Of a DNA stretch of 35,000 nucleotides, positions 21,414 to 32,220 are shown piece by piece. The stretch is from Actinidia chinensis (taxonomy: Eukaryota; Streptophyta; Magnoliopsida; Ericales; Actinidiaceae), in the NCBI GenBank assembly GCA_009663005.1, contig CM018895.1, positions 15,616,723 through 15,651,722 on the forward strand, written 5' to 3'. The first letter of the stretch is position 1; each line of letters opens with the position of its first letter. The notes beneath the pieces are model-generated. The model saw nothing but the letters and a program-made list of their open reading frames with translations, was not told where the DNA came from and did not search any database. The translations under genes were made by a program, and so were the position numbers.

Positions 21414-22540
21414 GGTATGGTCATCTTCAATAAATGATTTATTTTTCTTTTGGATTTTGTTTTGATAGATATTCTAACATGATTTTGTAATTTGAAGTTC
21501 AGGTTCTCTTTCTCTCTTTTATAAATCTAAGATAAAGTTTGATTATGCTTAATTGATTATGGATTCTATTTATGTTGTAACATAACAATGGATGAAGGTG
21601 TGAAAAATGGTTGTCTAATAATTGAAACTTTTGGTTTTTAGGTCAAAGGGGTGAATTCCTGTGACGAGTGTTAGATCATGTTTTAACTCATCAAAGAGAT
21701 CTCCTCAAATTGCCTAGCTCAACTACACTCTCGAATCAATTTCTCCTCTTGCTTAATTTTTTGAGGCACGTAAAATTAGGATCATTTTGTAAAACAAGAA
21801 TTCCAGTGCTGTAACAGAAACATTATCATACATGTTTGAATGTTTGGAAGTAGGTGAATTTTTCTTTTCCTTTCTGTATTTGTTACCCAATAGCTCACCT
21901 AAAATGTTAAATCTTTCCTGGTTTTCTTTTTCCTGTCAATAGTTTTCCTTATTTTGCTATAGGACCCAGTTTCTCTGCAGTTCAGTTTTGGGCCGCAAAT
22001 GTGCAGTTCGAGCATTTTTAGTTCCTAGACCCATTTTTAATGATCTAAATCGTTCATATTATTAGATCTCATCAAGTAGTTTAATAGTTTAAAAATCAAG
22101 TTGATCGGATACCAAGAGAACAAGGATTAAATTTTCAATTATTGTTTTTAAAACTGGATGTTGGTTTCAGTTTGTATCTTGAATTCATGCATTACTGCCA
22201 TGCTGGACTTGTGTAAAAAGTACTTTGGCTACTAATTTATCTAGATCACATGCCTTGTTTTAAGAAAAAAACTTGATCTTTAGTATTCTGGATTTCTTTA
22301 TTTTAATTAAAAATTTAATGGTTAAAACTTGGCACTTTTAGAGTCTACTTTATGAATTGTGATGATTTTTATCTTAAAAACACTCAGATATTTAGGATTC
22401 TTGGTTTCTTTTTTTGTTTAAATTTAAAATTTATTGGTTGAAACTTGGCACTTTTGCAGTCTGATCAATTGTGAAGATTCTTATCTAGTAGTGTTGATTG
22501 TGGTTCTAGTAATGTTGATTGGGGTTCTGGCTTGGATAAT

Positions 22541-22652
22541 CAAATGCAGATTACATCTCTATATGATGGTCCTTTGGAATGTCATTTTGTGGTGGAAAGT
22601 AAGATCCTTAATCATGCTTGCCATGCTATAAATCGTTTACTAGCAGATTATA
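22541..22652 (+). pseudogene. U4 copy of the ITSLYxGPLE exon
   Basis: From ATCAAATGCAG the frame reads QITSLYDGPLECHFVVESKI and continues LNHACHAINRLLADYK to a possible GTACAC donor after 22652. U1 (from about 7429) and U2 (from about 11577 and 11831) carry shorter or stop-interrupted relatives with ITSLY or ITSLH. The U4 copy is the most open. The family is not recognised. Confidence 0.42.
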
Positions 22653-24271
22653 AGGTACACAGTGCATCTTGCTCGCCCTTTATTGCAATGGCGATTTCCT
22701 TGCAATTAAAGTCCATACCTTGAAATTAATGTTGTATCATGATTATATGGTGAAAGAATTATTGTTCTTGTATCATGGTTGCATTCTATGTATTCTTTTT
22801 ATAGTTTTTGGATTTGCGACCAATATTATATCATTCATTTTTCAGATTTTTATGCTTGAGATGAATACAAGGTGTTGTCTGATATCTAGAATGCAATATT
22901 TGTTTCTTGCCTTCTCTATATTTGCTTTTGCTATAACTTTTCTATTGCATGGACTATTGAAGGAACTATTGTTTAGGATATATGCTTGCTTGCAAGCCCA
23001 TGGTGTTTCTGCAATTGTGTCATTTTCTCGCTATTTAAAAAGTTGTCTTGTGGAACGTTGACAAATTGGTGTCTTAGAGTATGGCCCCTGCTTTTCATGA
23101 GTCATCCCGTGCTATGATGCACAAGTATCCTGAGCTACCTATTTAAATACTCAGACTATATAGTATGGGTACACTCAAGTTTTTTGAAGTATGGGTTTGG
23201 TTTGATCTTTCTTCTCCTGATTTGTTTACACGTTTCATGTAGGTTGAAGCTGATCGAAGCTTATTTTAGCTGGTTTGTCAACAACTTGAATAAAAATATT
23301 CACCATCAGTGGTTTTTCTACATTGATGTGTGTCATTATCTTGCTACTCAAAAGTTCTGTCATGTGGAACGTCGATATATTGATGTCATTATCTGCTAAT
23401 GATATGCCGATTTTTATTCAAACTGGATAACCTTCTGGAAGTGTTGGAAGTTACTGCAACTATGAATATCATATGGTATGCCACTTCCCAAACTGTACAT
23501 TCTCTTTTACGCTTCTTTGTCCATGCTTGCATTCAATGTACCCACAGGTTTTGAAATTTATGAAGCACTATGTCAAGATACACCATGCATCCATTGAATT
23601 CTTCATACAAAAAGTTAATCAGTTTAGCAATTACGAGAACGATCAAGTATAAGCATCGAGGAATCAATTTTGGAATGCCATATTATTGAAATTAAAATGC
23701 ATCAAATATACGCGTGACGGAATCAGTTTTGGGATTTCATATTACAGAACTTAAAATGCGTCATAAATTTATAGATTTGAGTCACAATAATGGAGTTCGT
23801 ATGTGATGTATTTTTTTGGTGTAACTAAGGACCACCTTTTCTTCGCTGCTTTTGTGTATCAAGAAATTTTAGACAGTTGGCTTTAGCTAATAAGATCTTG
23901 TTGAGCTAAAGCATTGTTCGCCAGATCCTAGAATAAATCTTAGATCAGGCAATATTGGAGTGATGTGGGTTAACATGGTTAGTTAGCCAACTTACCGGTC
24001 GTGTCTTAATTAATTTCATTTGTTTTGTAATAATTTTAAACAAACAGATCTTAGTTAATTTCATTTTATTTGTAATCTTTTTTAACAAACTTATCATCTG
24101 AAGCTAACTTTTTACAACCTTGCTCGATGGGGTTTGCTACTAGTGGGAAAACAAAGGATGAATGATGGCAAGTATCAGTTAATTCTTTTTTAACTACTGC
24201 ATTTACATTATGGAAATAAAATTGTTCTGGAGTTCTTTTCTTATTCATTCTTTTCTGCCAGTTGCATGTAG

Positions 24272-24355
24272 ATGATTGTAGAAATGACCGTCATAGGGTG
24301 GTTTCAGAACATTACAGTGGAGGATCTGAAAATATTACTCTTGCAGCAATAGCTG
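24272..24355 (+). pseudogene. U4 copy of the DxxRNDR exon (84 nt)
   Basis: The acceptor is GCATGTAG and the donor is GCTG|GTCTTG. The frame reads DDCRNDRHRVVSEHYSGGSE and then NITLAAIA, fully open. It holds seven residues not in the U3 and U5 versions. Surrounding exons of the block are broken or deleted, so the exon is treated as part of a non-functional copy. Confidence 0.5.
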
Positions 24356-25060
24356 GTCTTGTGTTTCAGTGCTTTACCTTGTAACCTAGTTAAAAGCAGT
24401 TGATAGACTTAAAAGTCAGGTTTTTTTCTTAATGATTTTGCACCTTTTGGTATCACCATACCTAGCTGATAAAATAATATCTCTGCCAAATTGATAGCTG
24501 CTTGTGCTTTAAATCACTAGGGATTATCTTCAATTTATTTTTGAGTTTAGTTACTTGCATGAAGTGGTTGGTCTGAAATATTTGAATCTGCATTCTTACA
24601 CGTGATATCCTGCTTTTTTGTAATTTCACTAAGCAATGTACCCTGTGCCTACCTATAGCCTTCATGTGGAGTACCAATATTGGTTAATGGCCTCTCAGTC
24701 TTATCTTCCAGTCTAAATCAAAAGAGATCTCATTAACATCAATATAGACATAACTTATTCAAGTACATCTCCAACTTCATCCCGACCAATACAGTTGGAA
24801 AGTGACGAAACATGACCTTGATTATTCGGTCTTAATCCCTATGGTATTAGAGATCTTTCCAATCCAGTCTCCCAACCAGACTACAACTCAACTACAAACC
24901 TTAAAATGATGTTGTTGAAGACCTAAATGTTCCTACTTTTGTTTTTCATGGCTGGCAATGAGGGATTTTCGGTGACTGTAACAGCCACAGCATAGCGGCA
25001 AGTTTTCTTGTGGAAACCACCACAATTCTCTCTTTAACTCTTATCTTCCTTCAATTTGCC

Positions 25061-25068
25061 TATATAAG
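25061..25068 (+). promoter_or_regulatory. TATA box ahead of a short ORF
   Basis: TATATAAG lies about 49 bases before the ATG at 25110, in a CT-rich setting typical of a plant core promoter and leader. The segment 24970-25345 is unique in the window. Confidence 0.4.
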
Positions 25069-25109
25069 ACAGTGGAAGAAAGGAAAGGTTCTAGATTAAA
25101 ACTTACAAC

Positions 25110-25181
25110 ATGGAGGAGGAAAAAGCCATAACTTGCGATGTGTTTGCCAAGCGCATCTTGGACAAGGCAAAATGTGTCTGA
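25110..25181 (+). CDS. Short ORF behind a TATA box, possible first exon
   Basis: The ATG is in an ACAACATGG context that suits plant initiation. The frame MEEEKAITCDVFAKRILDKA continues KCV to TGA 25179-25181. A downstream frame after TTTTTGCAG (25260) is open as GLNVRLRPLVAFGTFSGMTQ. A GT at 25174 would join the two in phase and bypass the TGA, leaving an intron of about 86 bases, though the donor is weak. It could be a gene start placed next to the array or a real truncated gene. Product not recognised. Confidence 0.33.
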   Translation: MEEEKAITCDVFAKRILDKAKCV

Positions 25182-26158
25182 CCAAAAGGTAGTGCCCCAT
25201 TCCTTGTTGACTCAGTTGACCCTGGGTTTTGTTACTTCCGTGATTCTTGATTTTTGCAGACGGTCTTAATGTTAGACTTAGACCATTAGTTGCCTTTGGT
25301 ACGTTTAGTGGCATGACGCAGTTTTTCCCCAAATTCACCACCGAGGTTGGGTCTCAATTTTAGCAAATCCGGATTCTATATTTGGGGTCTCGTAAGAGGC
25401 TCCTTACATCACCACCCATTGTTGTTTTTCCTCACCAATTTGCAAGGGATCATAGTTTCTCAAGGTTCGTTCCTAGATGAAAAATAATTGTTTGCACTAC
25501 AGGACAGGCATTAAATTTCAAAAAAATTATGGTATTTCTTCTCAAATTTTTTTTAATCGTGTAGGTATTGGAATTACTTTGGGAAGCAGACATTTGTTCT
25601 AGAATATATGCCACGAAGGTTAAGCATATAATGAAACCGTGCATTATTTTCTTCCCATTGCTACCTATCGTGGGAATTTTTAGTACTATACATTGTGGCA
25701 GTCTTTCATGTAGCAGTGGCACTCAGAAGTCATTCTTCATACAAATTATTAAATTATCAATTACGAAAGGGATCAAGTATAAGCATGATGGAACGATGTC
25801 TAGGATTTTATATTATAGAACTTCAAATGCATCTTAAGTTCATATTTGAGTTGCAATAATGGAGTTCATATGTGATGTGTTATTTAGGTGCAACTGATGA
25901 CTACATTTTCTATAGTTGGTAACTTTGCTAGTCCTACCTTAGTCAATTTTATTTGTTTAGGTGCAAATGAATTAACTGAATATAACTTTTTACAGCCTTT
26001 GTCCATGGAGTTTGCTACCGGGGGAATTAACTGAATATAACTTTTGTAGGTAGGATGCATGATGGCAAGTATCGGTTACTTCTTTTTTCACAGCTGCATA
26101 ATCAGTATGGAAGTGAAATTGTTTTGGAGTTGTGTTCTTTTCCTCCTTATGCATTCAG

Positions 26159-26221
26159 ATGATTTTAGAAATGACCGTCAAGATGGAGGATCTGATGATA
26201 TGACTCTTGCGGCAGTAGCTG
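26159..26221 (+). CDS. DxxRNDR exon, U5 copy (63 nt)
   Basis: The acceptor is GCATTCAG and the donor is GCTG|GTATTA. The frame reads DDFRNDRQDGGSDDMTLAAV and ends A. Compared with U3 only V to M and I to V change, both conservative. Unknown product. Confidence 0.48.
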
Positions 26222-26729
26222 GTATTATGTTTCAGTTCTTTACCTCTTGTTAAAAGCAGTCGTAGAACTTAAAAGCCACATATTTTTTGATGATTTTGCA
26301 CCTTTAGGCATCTCCACTGTCTCACGGATCTCTTGCCAAATGCACCAATGCACTGAATTGCTTAGCTCATAAAATAATCTCCGCCAAATTGATAGATGCT
26401 AGTATTTTAAATCACTAGGGATTATTTTATGTCAATTCATTTTTTAACTTTAGTTATTTGCATGAAGTGGTTAGTCTCAAATACTTGAAACTGCATTCTT
26501 ACACTAGATAGCCTGCTTTTTTATAATTTTACCTAGCAATGGACCTGTGCCTACCTATAACCTTCATGTGGAGTACTAGTATTGGTTAATAGTCTCACGC
26601 AATTATCTTCTAGTCTAAATTAAAAGAGATCCTCGAGATTATAAACATAAAAGAAACTCGAGATGAAACAAACTTTGCTATAGTTTTTAGATTATTTGAA
26701 TGTTCAGTCTCAATTTGCTTTTCTAACAG

Positions 26730-26866
26730 CTTGTTGATTGGAAGTTGTGATGAATTCCTCTTCATAACGTTTGCTTTCCAAGAATATCTTGAAAATGATT
26801 TTGAAGTTCATATTATGCAAATAATGCCATTCAGCAATTTTGTTATTCCAGTGCTTTTGGTTGTAG
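26730..26866 (+). CDS. IGSFDELLYI exon, U5 copy (137 nt)
   Basis: The acceptor is TTCTAACAG and the donor is GTAG|GTATTT, the same length as U3. The frame reads LLIGSCDEFLFITFAFQEYL and then ENDFEVHIMQIMPF plus FVIPVLLVVG. The second half is identical in protein to U3, the first half more changed. It remains open. Unknown product. Confidence 0.48.
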
Positions 26867-26945
26867 GTATTTTATACTATGCTTTCATGTATAGGTTTGA
26901 CAGAGATCTACGCTCACATTTTTTCAGTTCCACCTTTACTTAGTG

Positions 26946-27430
26946 AGCTGTGCTAGAATGTAAATAAATGGCATCCCACTAATGTGTGATGCTTTTGATT
27001 TTAGCAGTGTTGTGTCCAAAAAATTATTGGCCAATGGGCAACTAATAGGTACCTTTCAAGAATCAAAAGAAGGAAATAGAGGACTACAATCACAAAAGCA
27101 AAATGAGAAAAAAGGTAAAATTGGAGAAAAGAAAAACGTAAGTGAAGAAACAAGAATGCAGAACTAAAAAATAAAAATTGAAATCTATTTGATACCATTT
27201 AGAAAAGATTGACTCGAAAATCATCATATCCCAAGCTTGAATGAGACTTCTCGTATTGGCCAACTTTTTTTTAAAAAAAATATATGATACATCACTACCA
27301 CTAGCTAGACAATTGAGTTCTTAAATATGTACATTATACCAATGAGTTAAAATAAAATACAAATCCCATTCAATCAAGGAAGATCTACAAATAGGAAATT
27401 ACCCCAATTGATCAAATTAGCACTTCCAAA
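26946..27430. other. Spacer after the array
   Basis: It contains a 61-codon Lys/Glu/Gln-rich plus-strand frame (26982-27167) without splice or family support, and AT-rich DNA. No feature called. Confidence 0.4.
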
Positions 27431-27439
27431 TATTTGCAA

Positions 27440-27730
27440 GAGCCACCATAACAGTTTTTTTTTAATAGAAAATTGTTTTGAAAAACAGTTTTTTAATCGA
27501 TTGTTTTTTAAAAAAACAGTTTTTTTAACAGAAAACAGTTTTTTGGAAACATTCTTTTTAACAGAATTGTTTTTGAATTTTTTAACAGAAATTGTTTGCG
27601 CTTTTTACAGTTTTTTTTAACAGAAACAATTTTTGTTTTTATTTTGGAGAAAATTATTTTTTTTTTCAGAAATTTGATTTTTTTTCAACTTAAAAAAACT
27701 TCTTTTTATGCCGAAAACAGAAAAAAAGTA
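27440..27730. repeat. Low-complexity (T)n-AACAGAAA array
   Basis: Repeated irregular units of the form AACAGTTTTTTTTAA and TTTTTAACAGAAA, with runs of 5-9 T. It looks like degenerate slippage-prone DNA of no fixed unit length. Confidence 0.8.
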
Positions 27731-27749
27731 ACATAAACCATATTTTGGG

Positions 27750-27932
27750 TAAGGGTGATAAATACATAATTGGATTAATTGGGCGGGTTGGGTTTGACTT
27801 TAAATATATGGGTTGGGATTGGGTTATGATCATGTTGTTAAATGAGTCATTAATGGGTCATCAACCCATTAGTGACCCAATCCATTTATGACTTGCCCAA
27901 TATTGACCCAACCCATCCAATTGCCACCCCTA
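27750..27932. mobile_element. Small MITE-like element, about 183 bp
   Basis: The left end TAAGGGTGATAAA and the reverse complement of the right end TAGGGGTGGCAA are related. Inside lie GGGTTGGGTTTGA (left) and an inverse TGACCCAACCC (right), and a central hairpin TAATGGGT..ACCCATTA. This layout is typical of hAT-type MITEs. No matching 8-bp target duplication is visible. A related ACCCATTAGT.ACC stretch occurs near 19549. Confidence 0.6.
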
Positions 27933-28087
27933 ATACATATCAATTTTACAAGTCATTTGGAGGACTGGAGCAAAAATGTTGTTTTATTTTATTTTATATA
28001 TATTTTTTTCAGCTTGCCCTCACACACACACAACATCAATGTGTAGAATTATGTGACAATGATTAATATCATCCCTCTTTTTGGCAG

Positions 28088-28149
28088 GGACTTATTCATG
28101 TGTTTTTGATTTTTGTGCTGGGAGGTGTCGCCATAATTATGAGTGTGTG
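28088..28149 (+). CDS. Candidate exon 1 of a three-exon model, membrane segment
   Basis: The acceptor is TTTGGCAG and the donor is GTGTG|GTAAGT, a near-consensus plant donor. The frame reads GLIHVFLIFVLGGVAIIMSV, about 20 hydrophobic residues fit to cross a membrane. It ends in phase 2 and joins openly with the exon at 30793, giving VWKCLIYP across the junction. The 5' end of the gene was not found upstream. Confidence 0.42.
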
Positions 28150-28626
28150 GTAAGTAATCTTCTTTAGCTTCCAGTTTATGCTTTTTCTCCATCAAGTTGC
28201 TTATTGACTTTATTCAACTAGTGAATTTTAGCCTGGAAGCCATATTTTGAATCTTTATTGATATTCAATATTGTTGGACACTGATTCTGAAGTGACGAAT
28301 GGTCTTGCAATTATATGTGAAATCTAGTTATGGATTAGCTTGCGGTCTAAACTGAACATGTTGTCTAAAGGGAACCCCAATACCCCATCATCACGAGTTC
28401 TTTTTTTTTTTTTTCCCCTTGAAGATTTTACTTTTGTAGTTAAATTTTTTTATGCTTTCCTAGAATTTCACCTGCAATGATATCATTGACAACAAGAAGC
28501 CAAATATTGGATGGAGGGGCGGGAGAACAATATGTATAGTTAGTGGGTTGGTGGTCCATGTTTCTCTACTTATGGGTAGGACCTATCGTACCAAAACTTC
28601 TTATAATGAGACCCCAATATAATTAG

Positions 28627-28659
28627 TTTTTTTTTTTTTTTTTTTTTGGGGGGGGGGGG
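28627..28659. repeat. T21 followed by G12
   Basis: A run of 21 T is followed directly by 12 G. Such adjacent homopolymers are mutation- and sequencing-error-prone. Confidence 0.97.
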
Positions 28660-29073
28660 CACAAATGTGACAAAAAACCAGTTAAGAACTACTTTTGGCC
28701 GATTTTTCTAATGAAGTCCTCGATCATAAGACTATAAGATCACTTTTCTTGGCCAACTTCAGCTAAAAGGCCTTGAATTTCATCAATTGTTGATTTGAGA
28801 GAATAAGATTGACTCGGGATGAGATTTTGAGAGAATAAATTGTGTCTCGGAAGCTAGAGTATCGAACTTGGAAGAGCCATTGTTTTTTTATGAACCCTTT
28901 TAGTGATTTTTGTATTTTTGTGTTCTTAACTCTTTAGCATTTTGTGCTGTTATATTTTTCTATCCTCTTCACCAACACCAGTGGAATGGACTTGTTGTAT
29001 GTAAAGAGGATATCTGACCACTATAATATTTCAAGATTTGTGTTGCATCTGATTGACCTGGATTAACCCTGGA

Positions 29074-29131
29074 GCGGCCATAGTTTAACAGTAACTATAC
29101 AACTTTGTGGAGGTTAGAGGTTCGAAGAAAT
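29074..29131 (+). other. Weak tRNA-like/SINE-like A-box and B-box pair
   Basis: GGAGCGGCCATAGTTTAACA is followed about 40 bases later by GAGGTTAGAGGTTCGAAG, which resembles a pol III B box. The intervening sequence does not fold into an obvious cloverleaf by eye, so this is at best a tRNA-derived relic. Confidence 0.22.
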
Positions 29132-29546
29132 CAAAGTCTTAGATGGAAAGGAGAAACCCTGTGTCATAGAGGACCAAGTACTAAGTAGGAATCTCTTAGA
29201 AGTTTTAGTTCTGAAACTCCCAAAAGTGTATGGAATGTGTTCATGCCGTACTTTTCCTTTTAGAACTGAGGGGGTGGTTTTGTTCATGCACATGAGGATG
29301 AAAATCCTCATATGATGTCAATGGGTGTCATTTTTTCTCAATATGTTATGAAAACCTCTTATTTCTCTGTCCTTTTGAGGAAACTACATATTTGCCCATG
29401 TGCTATCAATGAGTATACTTTGGGTAGTTTTCTCTTTCTTTTTAGATAACTTTTATTGCATATATCCACTAGAAAAATATCCCTTATCTAAAACAAGAGT
29501 TGCGTTATAATTGGAATTCAGATGCATATGTTGGGAACATATTTGT

Positions 29547-29600
29547 TAAAGGCGCGCCTAGGCACGAGGTAAGGCAAGGTGAGATGCGCGCCTTAAATAG
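29547..29600. mobile_element. Fragment of a GGCGCGCC-type repeat
   Basis: GTTAAAGGCGCGCCTAGGCACG leads into GAGGTAAGGCAAGGTGAG and GATGCGCGCCTTAAAT. The inverted AAGGCGCGCC/GCGCGCCTT pair resembles the terminal parts of plant MITEs with CGCC/GGCG-rich ends. Only about 54 bp is recognisable. Confidence 0.4.
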
Positions 29601-30792
29601 TTTTTGTTTTTATGTGGTATCCATTGTTAAATGCATTAAATTGATACCATGTAAAATATGTAGGCCTAATGATATGAGATTAGATTGTGAGGACACAAAT
29701 AGTTATATGTAACCCCTCAACTAGATTGTAAGAAGAAGAGTATTATTTAGGGTGACCTAGACTATAAGCACAATAATACTATATGGAAAATTCCTTCCAA
29801 AATCTTATTGTTCATAGCACTTTAAGAACTTTACTACAATAATTAGTTTTGAACTATTCAACTTCTATTCCACTTGTGCGAATCAGGTGATTACCCATTT
29901 CGTTCTTAACTCATCAAGTGCATATTATGTGGATGGATGTGTAACAAGATATGTTCTCACCATTGAACTTACTATAATCAAGATAAACCTGGATGGAATG
30001 GGAAGATGTAAACAATGAACATTGTAGTGGTTAGATTCTTTGCTTAAATCCATTATCTACTCGAGAAGAGTGCGAATGGCCTGAGGGGCACAGATTTACG
30101 ATTTTACGTAAATTATTGTCTTTTATTATTTTATATAGGTAGTGATTTGTGCATTCTACTTTTAACCATGCACTCCACTGTTTATTTTTATTACCACTAT
30201 GTAAAGTGTAGTAAGTCACTATATAAAGTCTAGTAAGTCAATCTCCTTGGGATGGAGGTAACCCAAGCTTGCTCTTTCTGTCACTCAATTTGAAGAACAC
30301 TTGCAGAAGAGTGAATGAAGAAGAAAGACCGAGTCCTAGAACTTGATAATTGGTTTGACTTTTTAATCGTTGCAAAAGTGCCATGCAAAAATTGGTAGGT
30401 CTGATGTGTTACAGTGGCTATCGTGTCCATAGAGATGCCCAAAGGTACCAAATACGAGTAATTCAAAAAATGGGAAAATGGGAAAGAAATTTAACTTTAG
30501 ATAAAAATGAGTTTCGATAGAATCATACTTTAGGAGTGAATACAAAACTTGGTTAGTTCGGCATAGAAATAGGCTAGAAATTGGATTATTATGATGGCAA
30601 TATTATAGGGAACGAATTTTGAGAGAGGTTTGTTTACCTTTTCTTCACATTTCTTTTGTTTTCTACATCTACTGAACTGTGCTTGTTTTTGGTGGTATAG
30701 ACTTTTGGGATTTTAGTGCATTGTAAATGTTTTGCTAATCAAGTTCTCTATTAGACTTTTCCATGCTTTGACTGTGAATTTGATTTCTTTAG
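29601..30792. other. Intron-like or intergenic DNA
   Basis: AT-rich with stops in all frames. It would be part of the long intron between the candidate exons at 28088 and 30793 if that model is right. No other feature seen. Confidence 0.45.
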
Positions 30793-30871
30793 GAAGTGTT
30801 TAATTTACCCAAAATTAAGCGACGTGGTTGGATTAGTAGTGCTTCAGAAGAATCCATCCTCAGTATGGAAA
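30793..30871 (+). CDS. Candidate exon 2 of the three-exon model
   Basis: The acceptor is TTTCTTTAG and the donor is GAAA|GTAAGT. It is 79 nt. In phase with the upstream exon it reads KCLIYPKLSDVVGLVVLQKN then PSSVWK and ends at phase 0. A second frame, EVFNLPKIKRRGWISSASEE, is also open, so phase alone is not decisive. Strong splice borders make the exon itself credible. Confidence 0.45.
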
Positions 30872-31282
30872 GTAAGTGACAAACATCCAGGTTATCTGTC
30901 TCCCCCTCTCACATGCTAATGCTTCTGTTAGTTTTTATCTTTATTTGATCCTTTCAGTTACAATGTAGGCGACTCATATTCATAGATATGAAGTCTGATG
31001 CCATGTAAAGGTATCCTCTTGTCAATATCGATGATAAAAATGAACTTTTGTTAGAAAACATAAATAAAGTAAAATGATTATTTCGGAGCTGGAGGATGGA
31101 CCTGGAATAAAATACCTCTTTATCATTTCGTTTCTATTGGCTTAATATTGTCCTGTTCAAAGTTTACTGCGGTAATTCTTCCATAAGTTTCTTTTTTCTC
31201 GAACTAGTTACATGCTTTTATTATCTAGATGTTTGGTAATCCCTGGATCCGAGGGTCCTGATATATTCTGCTTGATTTTTAC

Positions 31283-31426
31283 ATGAGACGGGTCCATTTC
31301 TCTCATCTTCTTCGCCAAAAGTCGTCGCACTTCCGTCCACCGTCGCCGTCGACTTTCGCTTTCCACAATGAGTTCTCCTCTCCTCTCTCTCTCCCACTAA
31401 TTTCAATTTCATCTTCCACTTATTTT
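31283..31426 (+). CDS. Possible 5' coding region with targeting-like N-terminus
   Basis: From ATG 31283 the frame MRRVHFSHLLRQKSSHFRPP is Arg/Ser-rich and poor in acids, like an organelle transit peptide, and continues to the dinucleotide tract at 31427. The region is also CT-rich, so it may just be untranslated leader. No downstream coding match was found. Low certainty. Confidence 0.2.
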
Positions 31427-31532
31427 ACATGCATACATGCATATATACATACATATATATACACATGTACACACACACAAACATATGTGTGTGTGTATAT
31501 ATGTATGTATATATATGTGTGTGTATATATAT
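31427..31532. repeat. Compound AT/GT/CA microsatellite
   Basis: ACATACATGCATATA and CACACAC tracts on the left mirror TGTGTGTGTATATATG on the right, making an imperfect long palindrome. Confidence 0.9.
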
Positions 31533-32220
31533 GAGATCCCAATATGTATGTACTCGTTTCATCTACCCTAAATTTGTTCTGATTTTATTGTTTTTCAATG
31601 CACACAAATGAAAATAGACCTAATTTGATTAGAAACTGCGATTCTATATGCAGTCTTAGCAGGTTATATATGTCTATACATGGTGTGTAATCAAATACTT
31701 GCGGTAATAGTATATATGGGAGCTTCACTTAACGTTCATTAGACTAATCTTGAATTAATATCTACTTAATACTTTGTGATGGGCAAACACACATATGATA
31801 GTAGACCTTTTTGTTGGAGTTAATCATGAGATTGAATTACCTGGGATGCTTAGTTACTGAAACTTTGGAATTTAACAAATTAGTACCTAGATATCAAGTT
31901 TTATCTAAAGCTAAAATGTACTTGCCAGCATGTTGGCTAAAGGTGGATTGTGGAGGACATGATGCAAGGTTCCATTTCTCAGTTGTAACTAATGTTTATA
32001 ATAGTTTACTTTCTCGCTTGTTAAGCTATGAATTCCTTTAGTTCCACTAGATTTAGTTCCATTTCTGCCGCTTGCGAAGAGTAATGGTGATTGATGTTTT
32101 TTGGTGATATTGGTGTTGCCTATGGGGCCTTATTTGGTGTCAAAAATGATTTGTTGTGTTATGTTTCTTAGTAGTGTTTCTTGTGTGATGGGTATCCTCA
32201 GTGACATTTGAGTATTACAG

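Larger units (their letters stand above)
21425..24965 (+). repeat. Array block U4, with internal deletions
   Basis: It starts with the 2880-3800 segment and then continues directly with sequence matching 6320 onward of U1. It carries GGATGTTGGTTT, TTACTGCCATGCTGG, the QITSLYDGPLECHFVVES-like segment (22546-22600), the ASIEFFIQ segment, and the 84-nt DxxRNDR exon (24272-24355). Near 24725 it jumps from the AAATCAAAAGAGATC point to the ATTAACATCAATATAGAC stretch, which in U1 lies about 450 bp further on; the IGSFDELLYI exon is lost in between. The last shared bases with U1 are near GGCTGGCAAT (24950-24960). Confidence 0.8.
25380..26945 (+). repeat. Array block U5, a rearranged copy
   Basis: 25387-25732 matches the distal part of U3 (16207-16525: the KRL..VFPH exon and the VFHVAVA segment). 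From about 25733 it switches without a break to sequence matching U3 14893-16120, which in U3 lies upstream. So the order of parts is tail then head, as at a joint between tandem units. The downstream part keeps both the 63-nt and 137-nt exons. Confidence 0.78.

Noticed and set aside
27408..27620. 70-codon Phe-rich ORF
   Set aside because: It lies entirely in the T-rich low-complexity array, so the residues reflect repeated TTT codons.
29074..29131. Functional tRNA gene
   Set aside because: Only weak A- and B-box resemblance; no convincing acceptor stem or cloverleaf.
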